The translations under genes were made by a program, and so were the position numbers. This document shows, one piece after another, positions 41,351-49,807 of a stretch of 64,000 nt of DNA; the stretch's first letter is position 1, and every line of letters starts with the position of its first letter. The notes beneath the pieces were generated by a model. It saw only the letters and a list, made by a program, of their open reading frames with translations. It ran no database searches and was not told the origin of the DNA. The stretch covers positions 2,666,001 to 2,730,000 of the forward strand of contig NZ_VFMR01000001.1 of assembly GCF_006715145.1 (NCBI RefSeq). The letters run 5' to 3'. Source of the DNA: Microbacterium sp. SLBN-146. Lineage in GTDB: Bacteria; Actinomycetota; Actinomycetes; Actinomycetales; Microbacteriaceae.

Positions 41351-42421
41351 TCAGCGTTCGTTCATCCGCGGAATGAGGACTTGGCGATAGAGGATGAGGA
41401 TACTGGCGGCGACGGGGATTGCGACCAGAGCACCCAGCAGCCCGAGCAGTGAACCGCCGGCGAGCGCCGCGATCACCACGACCGCACCGGGGACCGAAAC
41501 GGCACGGCCCATGATGCGAGGCGAGATCACATAGGCCTCGATCTGCATGTAGATGAGGTAGTAGATCGCCGCGACGAGCGCCGTCTGCGGCCCGCCGACC
41601 CCGGGGATCAGACACGTGAGGACGATGATCGTCGAACCTGTGAGCGTGCCCACGAGCGGGATGAGCGAGAAGAAGAACGCGATGACGGCGAGGACCGCCG
41701 CGAACGGCGCCTGGATGATCGTGAGGAAGATCGCGCTCAGGACGCCGTTGATGACACCGAGGCTGACCTGTCCGATGACGTAGAAGCCAACGGATGCCGT
41801 GATCTGTTCGCTCAGATCGACGAAGCGTTCCCGCTTGGAAGCGGGCACGATCTGGTATACGGCGCGCTTGAGGCTCGGTGTCGAGGCGGTGAAGTAGATG
41901 GTGAGGATGAGGATGATGAAGGCGCCCGCGAGGCCCGCCAGGACAGCGCCGCCGATGACCAGCAGACTCTCACCGATGGATCCGCCGATCTGGCCGTAAT
42001 CGAGGGTGGCGAGCCACTCCTGCACGTAGAGGAAGACATCGTCGACGAGGAGCAGCGGGAACGTCGCCTTCAGCCACTGCCGCAGATCTTCGACGGGGTC
42101 CGCTGCACCCTGTTCCACCCAGACCTGGATCGTGCCGACGAGCTGAGACACCTGTCCGACGATGATCGGCACGACGGTCAGGAGAATACCTGCGAAGGCC
42201 GCCAGCACGGCGAGGATCGTCACGATGACGGCAGCCCAGCGGGGGAGACCACGCCGCTCGAGCCACGCCACGATCGGGTCGAGGCCGAGCGACAGGAATA
42301 GTGCCGTCCCGACGTACAGCAGAATCGTCGAGAGATTCTGGATGCTGCCGATGAGCAGGAGTCCGAGTCCGACGCCGAGCGTTGCGACGAGCGCAGTGCG
42401 GAACGGGCTGTGCAACTTCAT
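41351..42421 (-). CDS. AI-2E-family membrane transporter
   Basis: 356 residues with seven or eight membrane helices, an N-terminal pair, a cytoplasmic segment, and the family core GFYVIGQVSLGVINGVLSAI, FFFSLIPLVGTLTGSTIIV, YVISPRIMGRAVSVPGAVVV. The family exports signals or ions; substrate not inferable. Start ATG at 42419-42421. Confidence 0.92.
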   Translation of the reverse strand: MKLHSPFRTALVATLGVGLGLLLIGSIQNLSTILLYVGTALFLSLGLDPIVAWLERRGLPRWAAVIVTILAVLAAFAGILLTVVPIIVGQVSQLVGTIQVWVEQGAADPVEDLRQWLKATFPLLLVDDVFLYVQEWLATLDYGQIGGSIGESLLVIGGAVLAGLAGAFIILILTIYFTASTPSLKRAVYQIVPASKRERFVDLSEQITASVGFYVIGQVSLGVINGVLSAIFLTIIQAPFAAVLAVIAFFFSLIPLVGTLTGSTIIVLTCLIPGVGGPQTALVAAIYYLIYMQIEAYVISPRIMGRAVSVPGAVVVIAALAGGSLLGLLGALVAIPVAASILILYRQVLIPRMNER

Positions 42422-42592
42422 GATGGATTACCCTGACCTCTTGCCGTGGATGGCTCTCGTCAGAATACGCAGAGTTGACGGTCAGACCCGGCATTGCTCC
42501 CTCTCGGACGATGTCCAGGCGTGTTTCGCTAGGCTGAAATGTCGAATCGACGGTCCGCTGCGTGTTTCCGCGGATCGGGAAATGGGAGTTTC

Positions 42593-44458
42593 GTGCGTTT
42601 TGTGTGGGCTGTGGCGGCATTCGTCCTCGCCGCCATCATGATCGGGGCGGGCATCGCTCAGCGCACGGTCTTTCAAGGTCCCACGACAGCCACCGTCCAG
42701 ATCGAGGCAGAAGCGGAGGCGCCGTACCTCCTCGTCGACGGTGCGGTGCTCGGGTCGCTCCCGGGCACGCAGACCCTCCGCGCGCAAGGGCAGGGCGAGA
42801 TCTTCGCCGCCTACGGGCGCACGGCCGACATGACGGCCTGGCTCTCCACGACCTCGTACAATCACGCCACGCTCGACTCCGCAGGCGAAACCGTCGTCGA
42901 GCTCGTCGAAGCGGAGGCCGACTCGCCGGGAACCCCGAGCCCCGCGGCGACGGACCCCGCCTCACCGGACGATGCCGCGGCGTCGGCCGCTGCGGAAGAG
43001 GCGGCCGCACCGGAGGTGACCGAGGCTCCCAGCCCCGTCGGATCAGACCTCTGGCTCGACGAGTTCGCTCAATCCGACATCTTGATCGCGCCTCTTCAGC
43101 TCCCCGCCGACATGAGCGTCCTCGTGGCGTCCGACGGTGTTGCTGCCGCGCCGACCGATGTCGCCGTGTCCTGGCCGATCGGTAACGGCACTCCGTGGGC
43201 GGGCCCACTGATCGCGGCGGGCGCTGTTCTTATGGCCGTCGGCGTGGTCCTCTACATCCTCGGCATCCGTCATGCGCGTCGCTCTCGCGGCCCGCGCCGC
43301 AAGGGACTCCCGCTGCCGGTGACGGAGCCCATCGACCTCTCGATCGATTCCGTCGACAAGGGGGTCATCTCCTCATCGCCCTCGTCGCGGCGCGCGCTCG
43401 GCCGAGGACGACGGGGGTTCGTCGTCGTTCCGGCGATCGCGGTATCGGCCATCCTCCTGGGAGGATGCTCGGCGGACGTCTGGCCCGAGCTCGGGGAGTC
43501 CGCGACGCCGTCTCCGACCCCGACCCTCATCGTGCCGGAGGGTCAGCAGTCGCCGGCCGTGACGAAGTCTCAGGCCGAGCGGATCCTCGTTCGAGTCGCC
43601 GAGACGACGGCGGAGGCTGACGAGGCGATGGACTCCACTCTGGCCGCCACGCGCCTCGAGGATGCTGCTCTCGCCGCGCGCGAGACCAACTATCGGCTGC
43701 GCGGAGCGATCGCGGATTTCCCGGCTCCCGCCCCGATTCTCACGAAGCCGCTCGAGATCGTCCTTCCGCAGATGTACGACGAGTGGCCCCGATCGTTCAT
43801 GGCGGTCGTCGACGACGAGAGCTCGAAGACGTCGAGCATCATGGTGATGACGCAAGCCGATCCTTGGGCGCCCTACAAGCTGAGCTATCAGGCGAATCTC
43901 GAGGCGTCCACGACGATGCCCGATCTCGCTGCCCCCTACGTGGGTGCTGCACGCGTCGCACCCGACTCCGCCTTCCTCATCATGCCCCCCGACCAGCTCG
44001 CGGCGGCGTACGCGGACGTCGTGGACAAGGGTGAAGAGAGCGAGTACGCCTCGTTCTTCGAATCCGAGGACGACCAGTTCCGTGCGACGATCGCCGCAGA
44101 CCGACAGAAGCGCCTCGACGAGTTCAATCAGACTGCGACCAACACCGGTGAGATGACTTTCGAGGCTGTCGTCGGCGCATATCCGCCGTTCGCGATCCTG
44201 ACGCTCGAGAGCGGCGCGATCGTTGCCGTCAACATCAACGAGACCGATACGGTGAAGGCGATCAACAGCGATGCTGTGATCAAGTTCGAGAACAACCCGA
44301 CCGTCAAGACCCTCACCGGCGTGGACCAGTCCGCGACGGGGGTCACGACCACATACAGCGACCAGCTCTTCTTCTACGTACCTGGCCAGGGCTCGACCGA
44401 GAAGATCCGCCTCCTCGGATTCAGCACCGCCATCCTCGACGCAAAGGTGATCCCTTGA
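42593..44458 (+). CDS. Membrane protein with an internal lipobox (two-part fusion)
   Basis: 621 residues from the GTG at 42593, which follows GGGAG. The first helix (FVWAVAAFVLAAIMIGAGI) leads into an extracytoplasmic domain with an Ala/Glu/Pro linker. A second helix (PLIAAGAVLMAVGVVLYILGI) is followed by basic residues. Then comes RRGFVVVPAIAVSAILLGGCSADVW, which looks like a complete lipoprotein signal peptide inside the chain, and a second extracytoplasmic domain to the end. It could be one four-segment membrane protein or a precursor that is cleaved. A fixed function is not evident. Confidence 0.75.
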   Translation: MRFVWAVAAFVLAAIMIGAGIAQRTVFQGPTTATVQIEAEAEAPYLLVDGAVLGSLPGTQTLRAQGQGEIFAAYGRTADMTAWLSTTSYNHATLDSAGETVVELVEAEADSPGTPSPAATDPASPDDAAASAAAEEAAAPEVTEAPSPVGSDLWLDEFAQSDILIAPLQLPADMSVLVASDGVAAAPTDVAVSWPIGNGTPWAGPLIAAGAVLMAVGVVLYILGIRHARRSRGPRRKGLPLPVTEPIDLSIDSVDKGVISSSPSSRRALGRGRRGFVVVPAIAVSAILLGGCSADVWPELGESATPSPTPTLIVPEGQQSPAVTKSQAERILVRVAETTAEADEAMDSTLAATRLEDAALAARETNYRLRGAIADFPAPAPILTKPLEIVLPQMYDEWPRSFMAVVDDESSKTSSIMVMTQADPWAPYKLSYQANLEASTTMPDLAAPYVGAARVAPDSAFLIMPPDQLAAAYADVVDKGEESEYASFFESEDDQFRATIAADRQKRLDEFNQTATNTGEMTFEAVVGAYPPFAILTLESGAIVAVNINETDTVKAINSDAVIKFENNPTVKTLTGVDQSATGVTTTYSDQLFFYVPGQGSTEKIRLLGFSTAILDAKVIP

Positions 44459-45384
44459 CCGATCCGATGCCGGCGGCCGCGCTTCGCGGCGCCGTCGACC
44501 TCTCCACGTTGCGCAATCGGCCCGCGGCGCCCGCAGCCGCGGCCCCGTCGTCCGAGAACGCGCCGTCGCTCGTCTTCGATGTGACGGATGCCTCCTTCCC
44601 GCAGGTCCTCGAGCTGTCTCGCACAGTACCCGTCGTTGTCGATCTGTGGGCAGAGTGGTGCGGGCCGTGCAAGCAGCTGAGCCCGATTCTGGAGAAGGTC
44701 GTCACCGAACTCGGTGGCAGGCTCGTGCTCGCCAAGGTCGACGTCGATGCCAACCCCCAGCTGTCTCAAGCGTTCCGGGCGCAGTCGATTCCGATGGTCG
44801 TGGCGCTTCTGGGCGGTCAGCCGGTTCCGTTGTTCACGGGCGCGGTTCCCGAGCAGCAGGTCCGTGAGGTCTTCGCTCAACTCCTCCAACTCGCCGCTCA
44901 GAACGGTGTGACCGGCTCGGTCCCCGTCGAATCGGGTCAGGTCGAGGCCACGGAGCCGGAAGAAGCGCCGCTGCCGCCTCATCACGCGGAGGCGTACGAG
45001 GCGATCGAAGCGGGCGACTACTCGCGGGCAGTGAGCGCCTACGAGGCGGCACTGGCAGAGAATCCGCGTGATGCCGACGCGCGCGCGGGTCTGGCCCAGG
45101 TACGGTTGCTCGCTCGCGTGCAGGATCTCGACTCTTCCGCCGTCCGTGCCGCAGCTGCGGCCGATACCGCCGATCTCGATGCCCAGTTCGCCGTGGCTGA
45201 TCTGGACGTATCGGGTGGTCACGTCGAGGACGCCTTCGACCGGCTGCTCGACGTTTTCGCGGCTTCCTCGGCGGACGATCGGCCCGCTGTCCGAGAGCGC
45301 CTCCTCGATCTGTTCGGCATCGTCGGCGACGACGACCCGCGCGTGCTCCTCGCACGCCGGCGGTTGGCTTCGCTGCTGTTCTGA
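44455..45384 (+). CDS. CnoX-like thioredoxin-TPR co-chaperone
   Basis: 309 residues: a thioredoxin domain with VVVDLWAEWCGPCKQLSPIL (active-site Cys pair WCGPC) from about 50 to 150, then TPR-like helices (HHAEAYEAIEAGDYSRAVSAYEAALAENPRDADARAGLAQ). E. coli CnoX (YbbN) protects proteins from chlorine and passes them to GroEL and DnaK. Start TTG at 44455 overlaps the preceding stop (TTGA), so the two are coupled. Confidence 0.88.
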   Translation: MTDPMPAAALRGAVDLSTLRNRPAAPAAAAPSSENAPSLVFDVTDASFPQVLELSRTVPVVVDLWAEWCGPCKQLSPILEKVVTELGGRLVLAKVDVDANPQLSQAFRAQSIPMVVALLGGQPVPLFTGAVPEQQVREVFAQLLQLAAQNGVTGSVPVESGQVEATEPEEAPLPPHHAEAYEAIEAGDYSRAVSAYEAALAENPRDADARAGLAQVRLLARVQDLDSSAVRAAAAADTADLDAQFAVADLDVSGGHVEDAFDRLLDVFAASSADDRPAVRERLLDLFGIVGDDDPRVLLARRRLASLLF

Positions 45385-45417
45385 CCCGCGGGTCGTTCGC
45401 GCTCGGTTCGCGCCGAC

Positions 45418-45475
45418 ACCGGGCATTCCGCCGAAGCAGGGTGGTGTGCCGCTGCGTCTGGGCGGAATGCCCGGT
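45418..45475. terminator. Long bidirectional terminator between cnoX-like gene and glgB
   Basis: A 15-bp perfect stem, ACCGGGCATTCCGCC (45418-45432) and GGCGGAATGCCCGGT (45461-45475), around a 28-nt loop. It lies between two converging genes and can act on both strands. Confidence 0.8.
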
Positions 45476-45479
45476 CTCG

Positions 45480-47657
45480 TCAGCCCTGCGTCGGTGAGGG
45501 GATGTGCTTCGCCGTCTCGTGACGCAACCAGATGACGGCGAGCGGCGGCACGATGAGCGACGCGCGACCGTTCTCGTCGGCGTAGACGATGCCGTGGTTG
45601 CCGACGCCGGATCCGCCGAACTCGTGCGCGTCAGAGTTCAGCACTTCGTGCCAGACGCCGCTCGCGGGCAGATCGAGCGTGTAGTCCGTGATGGGGACAC
45701 CGGAGAAGTTGCAGATGACCGCCACCGTGTTGCCATGCCAGTCGTGCCGTGCGAAAGCGATGACGTTCGGATTCCACGAGGGCGAACCCAGCCGAGAGAA
45801 CGCGGCTCCGTCGGAATCGCGCGACCACAGCGCCGACTCGGCACGATAGGTCCGATTGAGGGCACCGACGAACGACAGCAGCTGCGCATGCGAGGGCTGA
45901 TCGAGCGTCCACCAGTCGAGGCTGCGGCCCTCCGACCACTCTGACATCTGCCCGAACTCCTGGCCCATGAACAGAAGCTGCTTGCCCGGGTGGCCCCACA
46001 TGTAGGCGAGGAACGCGCGCGTGTTGGCGAGCTTCTGCCAGTGGTCGCCGGGCATGCGGGAGAAGAGACTGCCCTTCCCGTGGACGACCTCGTCGTGGCT
46101 GATCGGGAGGACGTAGTTCTCGCTGAACGCGTAGACGAACGAGAACGACAATTCGCCCTCGTGGTGCGAGCGATACATGGGATCGCGCGAGATGTACTGG
46201 AGGGAGTCGTTCATCCACCCCATGTTCCATTTGAAGCCGAAGCCCAGCCCCGCCTGACTCGTCGGCGCGGTGACACCCGGGAAGCTCGTGGACTCCTCTG
46301 CGACCATCGCGATGCCGGGATAGCGCTTGTAGGACGTCGCATTGACCTCCTGGAGGAACGAAATGGCCTCGAGATTCTCGCGGCCCCCGTGCACGTTCGG
46401 CACCCATTCGCCTGCTTCGCGCGAGTAGTCGAGGTAGAGCATGGATGCCACGGCATCCACCCGCAGGCCGTCGACGTGGAACTCCTCGAACCAGTAGAGC
46501 GCGTTCGCGACCAGGAAGTTGCGCACTTCGCGGCGGCCGTAGTCGAAGATCAGCGTGCCCCAGTCCTTGTGTTCACCACGGCGCGGATCGGGGTGTTCGT
46601 ACAAGGCTTCGCCGTCGAACTTGGCCAGGGCGAAGGCATCCTTCGGGAAGTGGCCCGGGACCCAATCCATGATGACGCCGATGTCGGCTTGATGAAGGCG
46701 GTCGATCAGGTAGCGGAGGTCGTCCGGCGTGCCGAACCGGCTCGTCGGTGCGAAATAGCCCGTCACCTGGTATCCCCACGACCCGCCGAACGGGTGCTCC
46801 GCGAGGGGGAGGAACTCGATGTGCGTGAATCCGTGCTCGGTGACGTAGTCGATCAGAGGGTCGGCGGCGTCGCGATACGACAGTCCGGGGCGCCAGGATC
46901 CGAAGTGGACCTCGTAGACCGACATCGGCTGCGAGACCGGAGTGGAGCGTGCGCGCCGCGTCATCCACTCGTCGTCCTGCCACGCGTGCGCGGCTTTCGT
47001 GACGACGGATGCCGTGCCCGGCGAAACCTCCGCGAACCGGGCCATCGGGTCGGCCTTCATGATCCAATCGCCGTGCCGTGTCAGGAGCTCGTACTTGTAG
47101 GTCGCACCGATTCCCAGGCCCGGGATGAAGAGCTCCCAGATCCCGCTGGAACCCATCGAGCGCATCGAGTGGCCCTGCCCGTCCCAGCCGTTGAAGTCGC
47201 CGACGACCCGGACGGCCTGCGCGTTCGGCGCCCAGACGGTGAACGCGACCCCGTCGGAACCGTCGAGCGTCCGCACGTGCGATCCGAGGGCGCGCCACAG
47301 TTCCTCATGACGCCCTTCCGCGATGAGGTGGAGATCGAGCTCACCGAGAGACGGGAGGTGGCGATACGGGTCGTCGGCGACGTAGTCGGGACCCTCGTCG
47401 TACGTCGTGGCGAGCTCGTAGGCGCCGGCCGCGCCGGAACGCGTGCCCTCCCAGATTCCGTTGCGCACGTGATCCATCGGGATACGCGTCCCGTCCGCGA
47501 AGACGGCGGTGACGCTCCGGGCCAGCGGCCGCCGCGCGCGCACCACCCACTCGGAGTCGCCTCCCGCGTGCGACACCTCGTGAAGCCCGAGAACGGAGTG
47601 CGGGTCGTGGTAAGAACCGGTCGCGATCGTGTCGAGGGTGCGGTCGTCGGGCGTCAT
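45480..47657 (-). CDS. glgB: 1,4-alpha-glucan branching enzyme
   Basis: 725 residues, GH13 family: N-terminal carbohydrate-binding-like part, then VYEVHFGSWRP, the nucleophile region FHVDGLRVDAVASMLYLDY, the acid Glu in IAMVAEESTSFPG, and PISHDEVVHGKGSLF. It adds alpha-1,6 branches. The ATG at 47655-47657 overlaps the glgE stop (ATGA), so GlgE-made maltosyl chains and branching are coupled in one operon, as in the mycobacterial GlgE pathway. Confidence 0.96.
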   Translation of the reverse strand: MTPDDRTLDTIATGSYHDPHSVLGLHEVSHAGGDSEWVVRARRPLARSVTAVFADGTRIPMDHVRNGIWEGTRSGAAGAYELATTYDEGPDYVADDPYRHLPSLGELDLHLIAEGRHEELWRALGSHVRTLDGSDGVAFTVWAPNAQAVRVVGDFNGWDGQGHSMRSMGSSGIWELFIPGLGIGATYKYELLTRHGDWIMKADPMARFAEVSPGTASVVTKAAHAWQDDEWMTRRARSTPVSQPMSVYEVHFGSWRPGLSYRDAADPLIDYVTEHGFTHIEFLPLAEHPFGGSWGYQVTGYFAPTSRFGTPDDLRYLIDRLHQADIGVIMDWVPGHFPKDAFALAKFDGEALYEHPDPRRGEHKDWGTLIFDYGRREVRNFLVANALYWFEEFHVDGLRVDAVASMLYLDYSREAGEWVPNVHGGRENLEAISFLQEVNATSYKRYPGIAMVAEESTSFPGVTAPTSQAGLGFGFKWNMGWMNDSLQYISRDPMYRSHHEGELSFSFVYAFSENYVLPISHDEVVHGKGSLFSRMPGDHWQKLANTRAFLAYMWGHPGKQLLFMGQEFGQMSEWSEGRSLDWWTLDQPSHAQLLSFVGALNRTYRAESALWSRDSDGAAFSRLGSPSWNPNVIAFARHDWHGNTVAVICNFSGVPITDYTLDLPASGVWHEVLNSDAHEFGGSGVGNHGIVYADENGRASLIVPPLAVIWLRHETAKHIPSPTQG

Positions 47658-49735
47658 GATGTCTCCTTGACGTGCAGGATGTGGACAGGCTCGTCGAAGG
47701 CGTCCAAACGCACGAAGTTGTGATCGGACCAGGTCCAACGGGCCCCCGTGACGAGGTCCTCGACGTCATAGGGTTTGCCCGGTTCCACGCCCCACACGCG
47801 GGTGTCGAGGTGGACCATGGTCTGGCGGGCCGAATGGGGATCCACATTGACGATCACGATGACCGTGTCGGGGCGCCCCGTGTCGGAGAGTGCCGCATCG
47901 AGATGCTTGACGTAGACGAGGATCGCTTCGTCGTCGCTCCAGTGGATCGTCGTGTTCCGCAGCTGGCGCAGCGCCGGATGGGCGTGACGGATCTCGTTCA
48001 GGCGCGTGAGGAAGGGAGCCAGAGAGGCACCGCGAGCTTCGGCATCCGCCCAATCCCGTGTCTTGTACTCGAACTTCTCGTTGTCGATGTTCTCTTCCGA
48101 GCCCGGTCGCGCGACGTTCTCGAAGAGTTCGTAGCCCGCGTAGACCCCGTAGGTGGGCGCTGCGGTCGCCGCGATCGCGGCACGGATGCGGTACGCCGCT
48201 CGACCGCCGAACTGCAGGTACTCCGTCAGGATGTCCGGGGTGTTGACGAAGAGATTGGGGCGCATGTAGTCGGCGGTCTCCTGCGAGATCGCGGTCAGGA
48301 ACTCCTCGAGTTCCTGCTTCGTGTTTCGCCAGGTGAAGTATGTGTAGCTCTGCTGGAACCCTGCCGCCGCCAGTCCCTGCATCACGCGTGGCCGTGTGAA
48401 GGCCTCTGCGAGGAACACGACATCGGGATACTCGGCGTTGACGGTCGAGATGAGCCACTCCCAGAACTGGAGGGGCTTCGTGTGCGGATTGTCCACGCGG
48501 AAGATCGACACACCCTGCGCGATCCAGTGACGGACGATCCTCAGTACCTCTGCGCGGATGCCCGCGGGGTCATTGTCGAAGTTGACCGGATAGATGTCCT
48601 GGTACTTCTTGGGCGGGTTCTCGGCGTAGGCGATCGAGCCGTCCGGAAGGGTCGTGAACCACTCGGGATGCTCCGTCACCCAGGGGTGGTCGGGAGAGGC
48701 CTGCAGAGCGAGATCGAGGGCGATCTCGATGTTCTCCTCGCGGGCAGCGCCCACGAAGGCGCGGAAGTCGTCGAGCGTCCCCAGATCGGGGTGGATCTCG
48801 TCGTGGCCGCCCGCGTCGGCGCCGATTGCCCACGGCGAGCCCGGGTCGCCGGGCTGCGGGTCGAGGGTGTTGTTCCGGCCCTTGCGGTTGCGCACGCCGA
48901 TCGGATGGATGGGCGGGAGGTAGAGCACGTCGAATCCCATGGCCCGCACGGCAGGCAGGCGGCGCTGCGCCGTCCTGAATGTTCCGCTGCGGATCGTGCC
49001 GTCCGGCTGTCGTGATGCGCCTTCAGAGCGCGGGAAGAACTCGTACCAGGCGCCCACGCCCGCCCGCTCGCGCTCGACGAGCAGTTCGTGGTCGTCGCCG
49101 ACCGTGACGATCGACATGAGCGGACGGGCGGCGAAGAAGGCCGCGATCTCGGGACTGCGAACGATCTCGAGCGCGGCGGCATCGGTCACCGCCGAGTCCC
49201 GCAAGGACGCGGCGGCCGCAGCCAGTGTGCGTCGCTCGGCCGCCGGTCGCTTCTTCTCCGCGAGAGCGCGGTCGAAGAGGATAGCGCCCATCTCTCGCAT
49301 CAGCGCTGTGTCGACGCCCGCGGGGATCTTCAGATCAGCGGCGTGCTCCCACGTCGCGAAGTCGTCTCCGAACGCCTCGAAGCGGAAGCGCCAGACTCCC
49401 TGTTCGAGCGGCGCCACGAGCGCCCGCCACTGATCGAAGCCGTCGTGAAGCGGTGTCAGCCGGTGCAGCGACACGTCACCCGATGGCGAGACGAGTCGCA
49501 CGTGGACGCCGATCCGGTCGTGTCCCTCTCGGAACGCCGTCGTGACGAAGGGGACCGCTTCTCCGACGAACGCCTTCGGCCGGTAGCGGCCGTCGGGGGT
49601 CGTTGGATGCGCGAGAGCGAGAGGGATACGTCCCGCCGCGGTGTCCCGCGGCTTCGGCCGGTCGACCGGTCGGACGGGGAGCGAAGAGGCACTCCGCCAC
49701 GGATGAGAGCTGTCAGCGAACGAGGTAGTGACCAC
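47654..49735 (-). CDS. glgE: Alpha-1,4-glucan:maltose-1-phosphate maltosyltransferase GlgE
   Basis: 693 residues. Transfers maltose from maltose-1-phosphate to alpha-1,4-glucan. The GlgE signatures are GAWYEFFPRSEG, DVLYLPPIHPIGVRNRKGRNN, the nucleophile Asp in VSIFRVDNPHTKP, and the acid Glu in VVFLAEAFTRPRVM. The GTG at 49735 is preferred: TAGGTT lies 7 nt before it, giving a leaderless start; an ATG at 49753 is in frame but has no ribosome site. TreS, Pep2 and GlgC/GlgM, the usual partners, are not in the window. Confidence 0.94.
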   Translation of the reverse strand: MVTTSFADSSHPWRSASSLPVRPVDRPKPRDTAAGRIPLALAHPTTPDGRYRPKAFVGEAVPFVTTAFREGHDRIGVHVRLVSPSGDVSLHRLTPLHDGFDQWRALVAPLEQGVWRFRFEAFGDDFATWEHAADLKIPAGVDTALMREMGAILFDRALAEKKRPAAERRTLAAAAASLRDSAVTDAAALEIVRSPEIAAFFAARPLMSIVTVGDDHELLVERERAGVGAWYEFFPRSEGASRQPDGTIRSGTFRTAQRRLPAVRAMGFDVLYLPPIHPIGVRNRKGRNNTLDPQPGDPGSPWAIGADAGGHDEIHPDLGTLDDFRAFVGAAREENIEIALDLALQASPDHPWVTEHPEWFTTLPDGSIAYAENPPKKYQDIYPVNFDNDPAGIRAEVLRIVRHWIAQGVSIFRVDNPHTKPLQFWEWLISTVNAEYPDVVFLAEAFTRPRVMQGLAAAGFQQSYTYFTWRNTKQELEEFLTAISQETADYMRPNLFVNTPDILTEYLQFGGRAAYRIRAAIAATAAPTYGVYAGYELFENVARPGSEENIDNEKFEYKTRDWADAEARGASLAPFLTRLNEIRHAHPALRQLRNTTIHWSDDEAILVYVKHLDAALSDTGRPDTVIVIVNVDPHSARQTMVHLDTRVWGVEPGKPYDVEDLVTGARWTWSDHNFVRLDAFDEPVHILHVKETS

Positions 49736-49742
49736 GGACTCG

Positions 49743-49748
49743 AACCTA
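49743..49748 (-). promoter_or_regulatory. -10 box TAGGTT for glgE
   Basis: On the minus strand TAGGTT ends 7 nt before the GTG at 49733-49735, typical of a leaderless transcript for glgE-glgB. Confidence 0.5.
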
Positions 49749-49807
49749 CCCAACGGGTCGCGGGAGCGACAGCAGGAGCGATCGGCGCCCGGACGTGGTA
49801 AAGCGGC

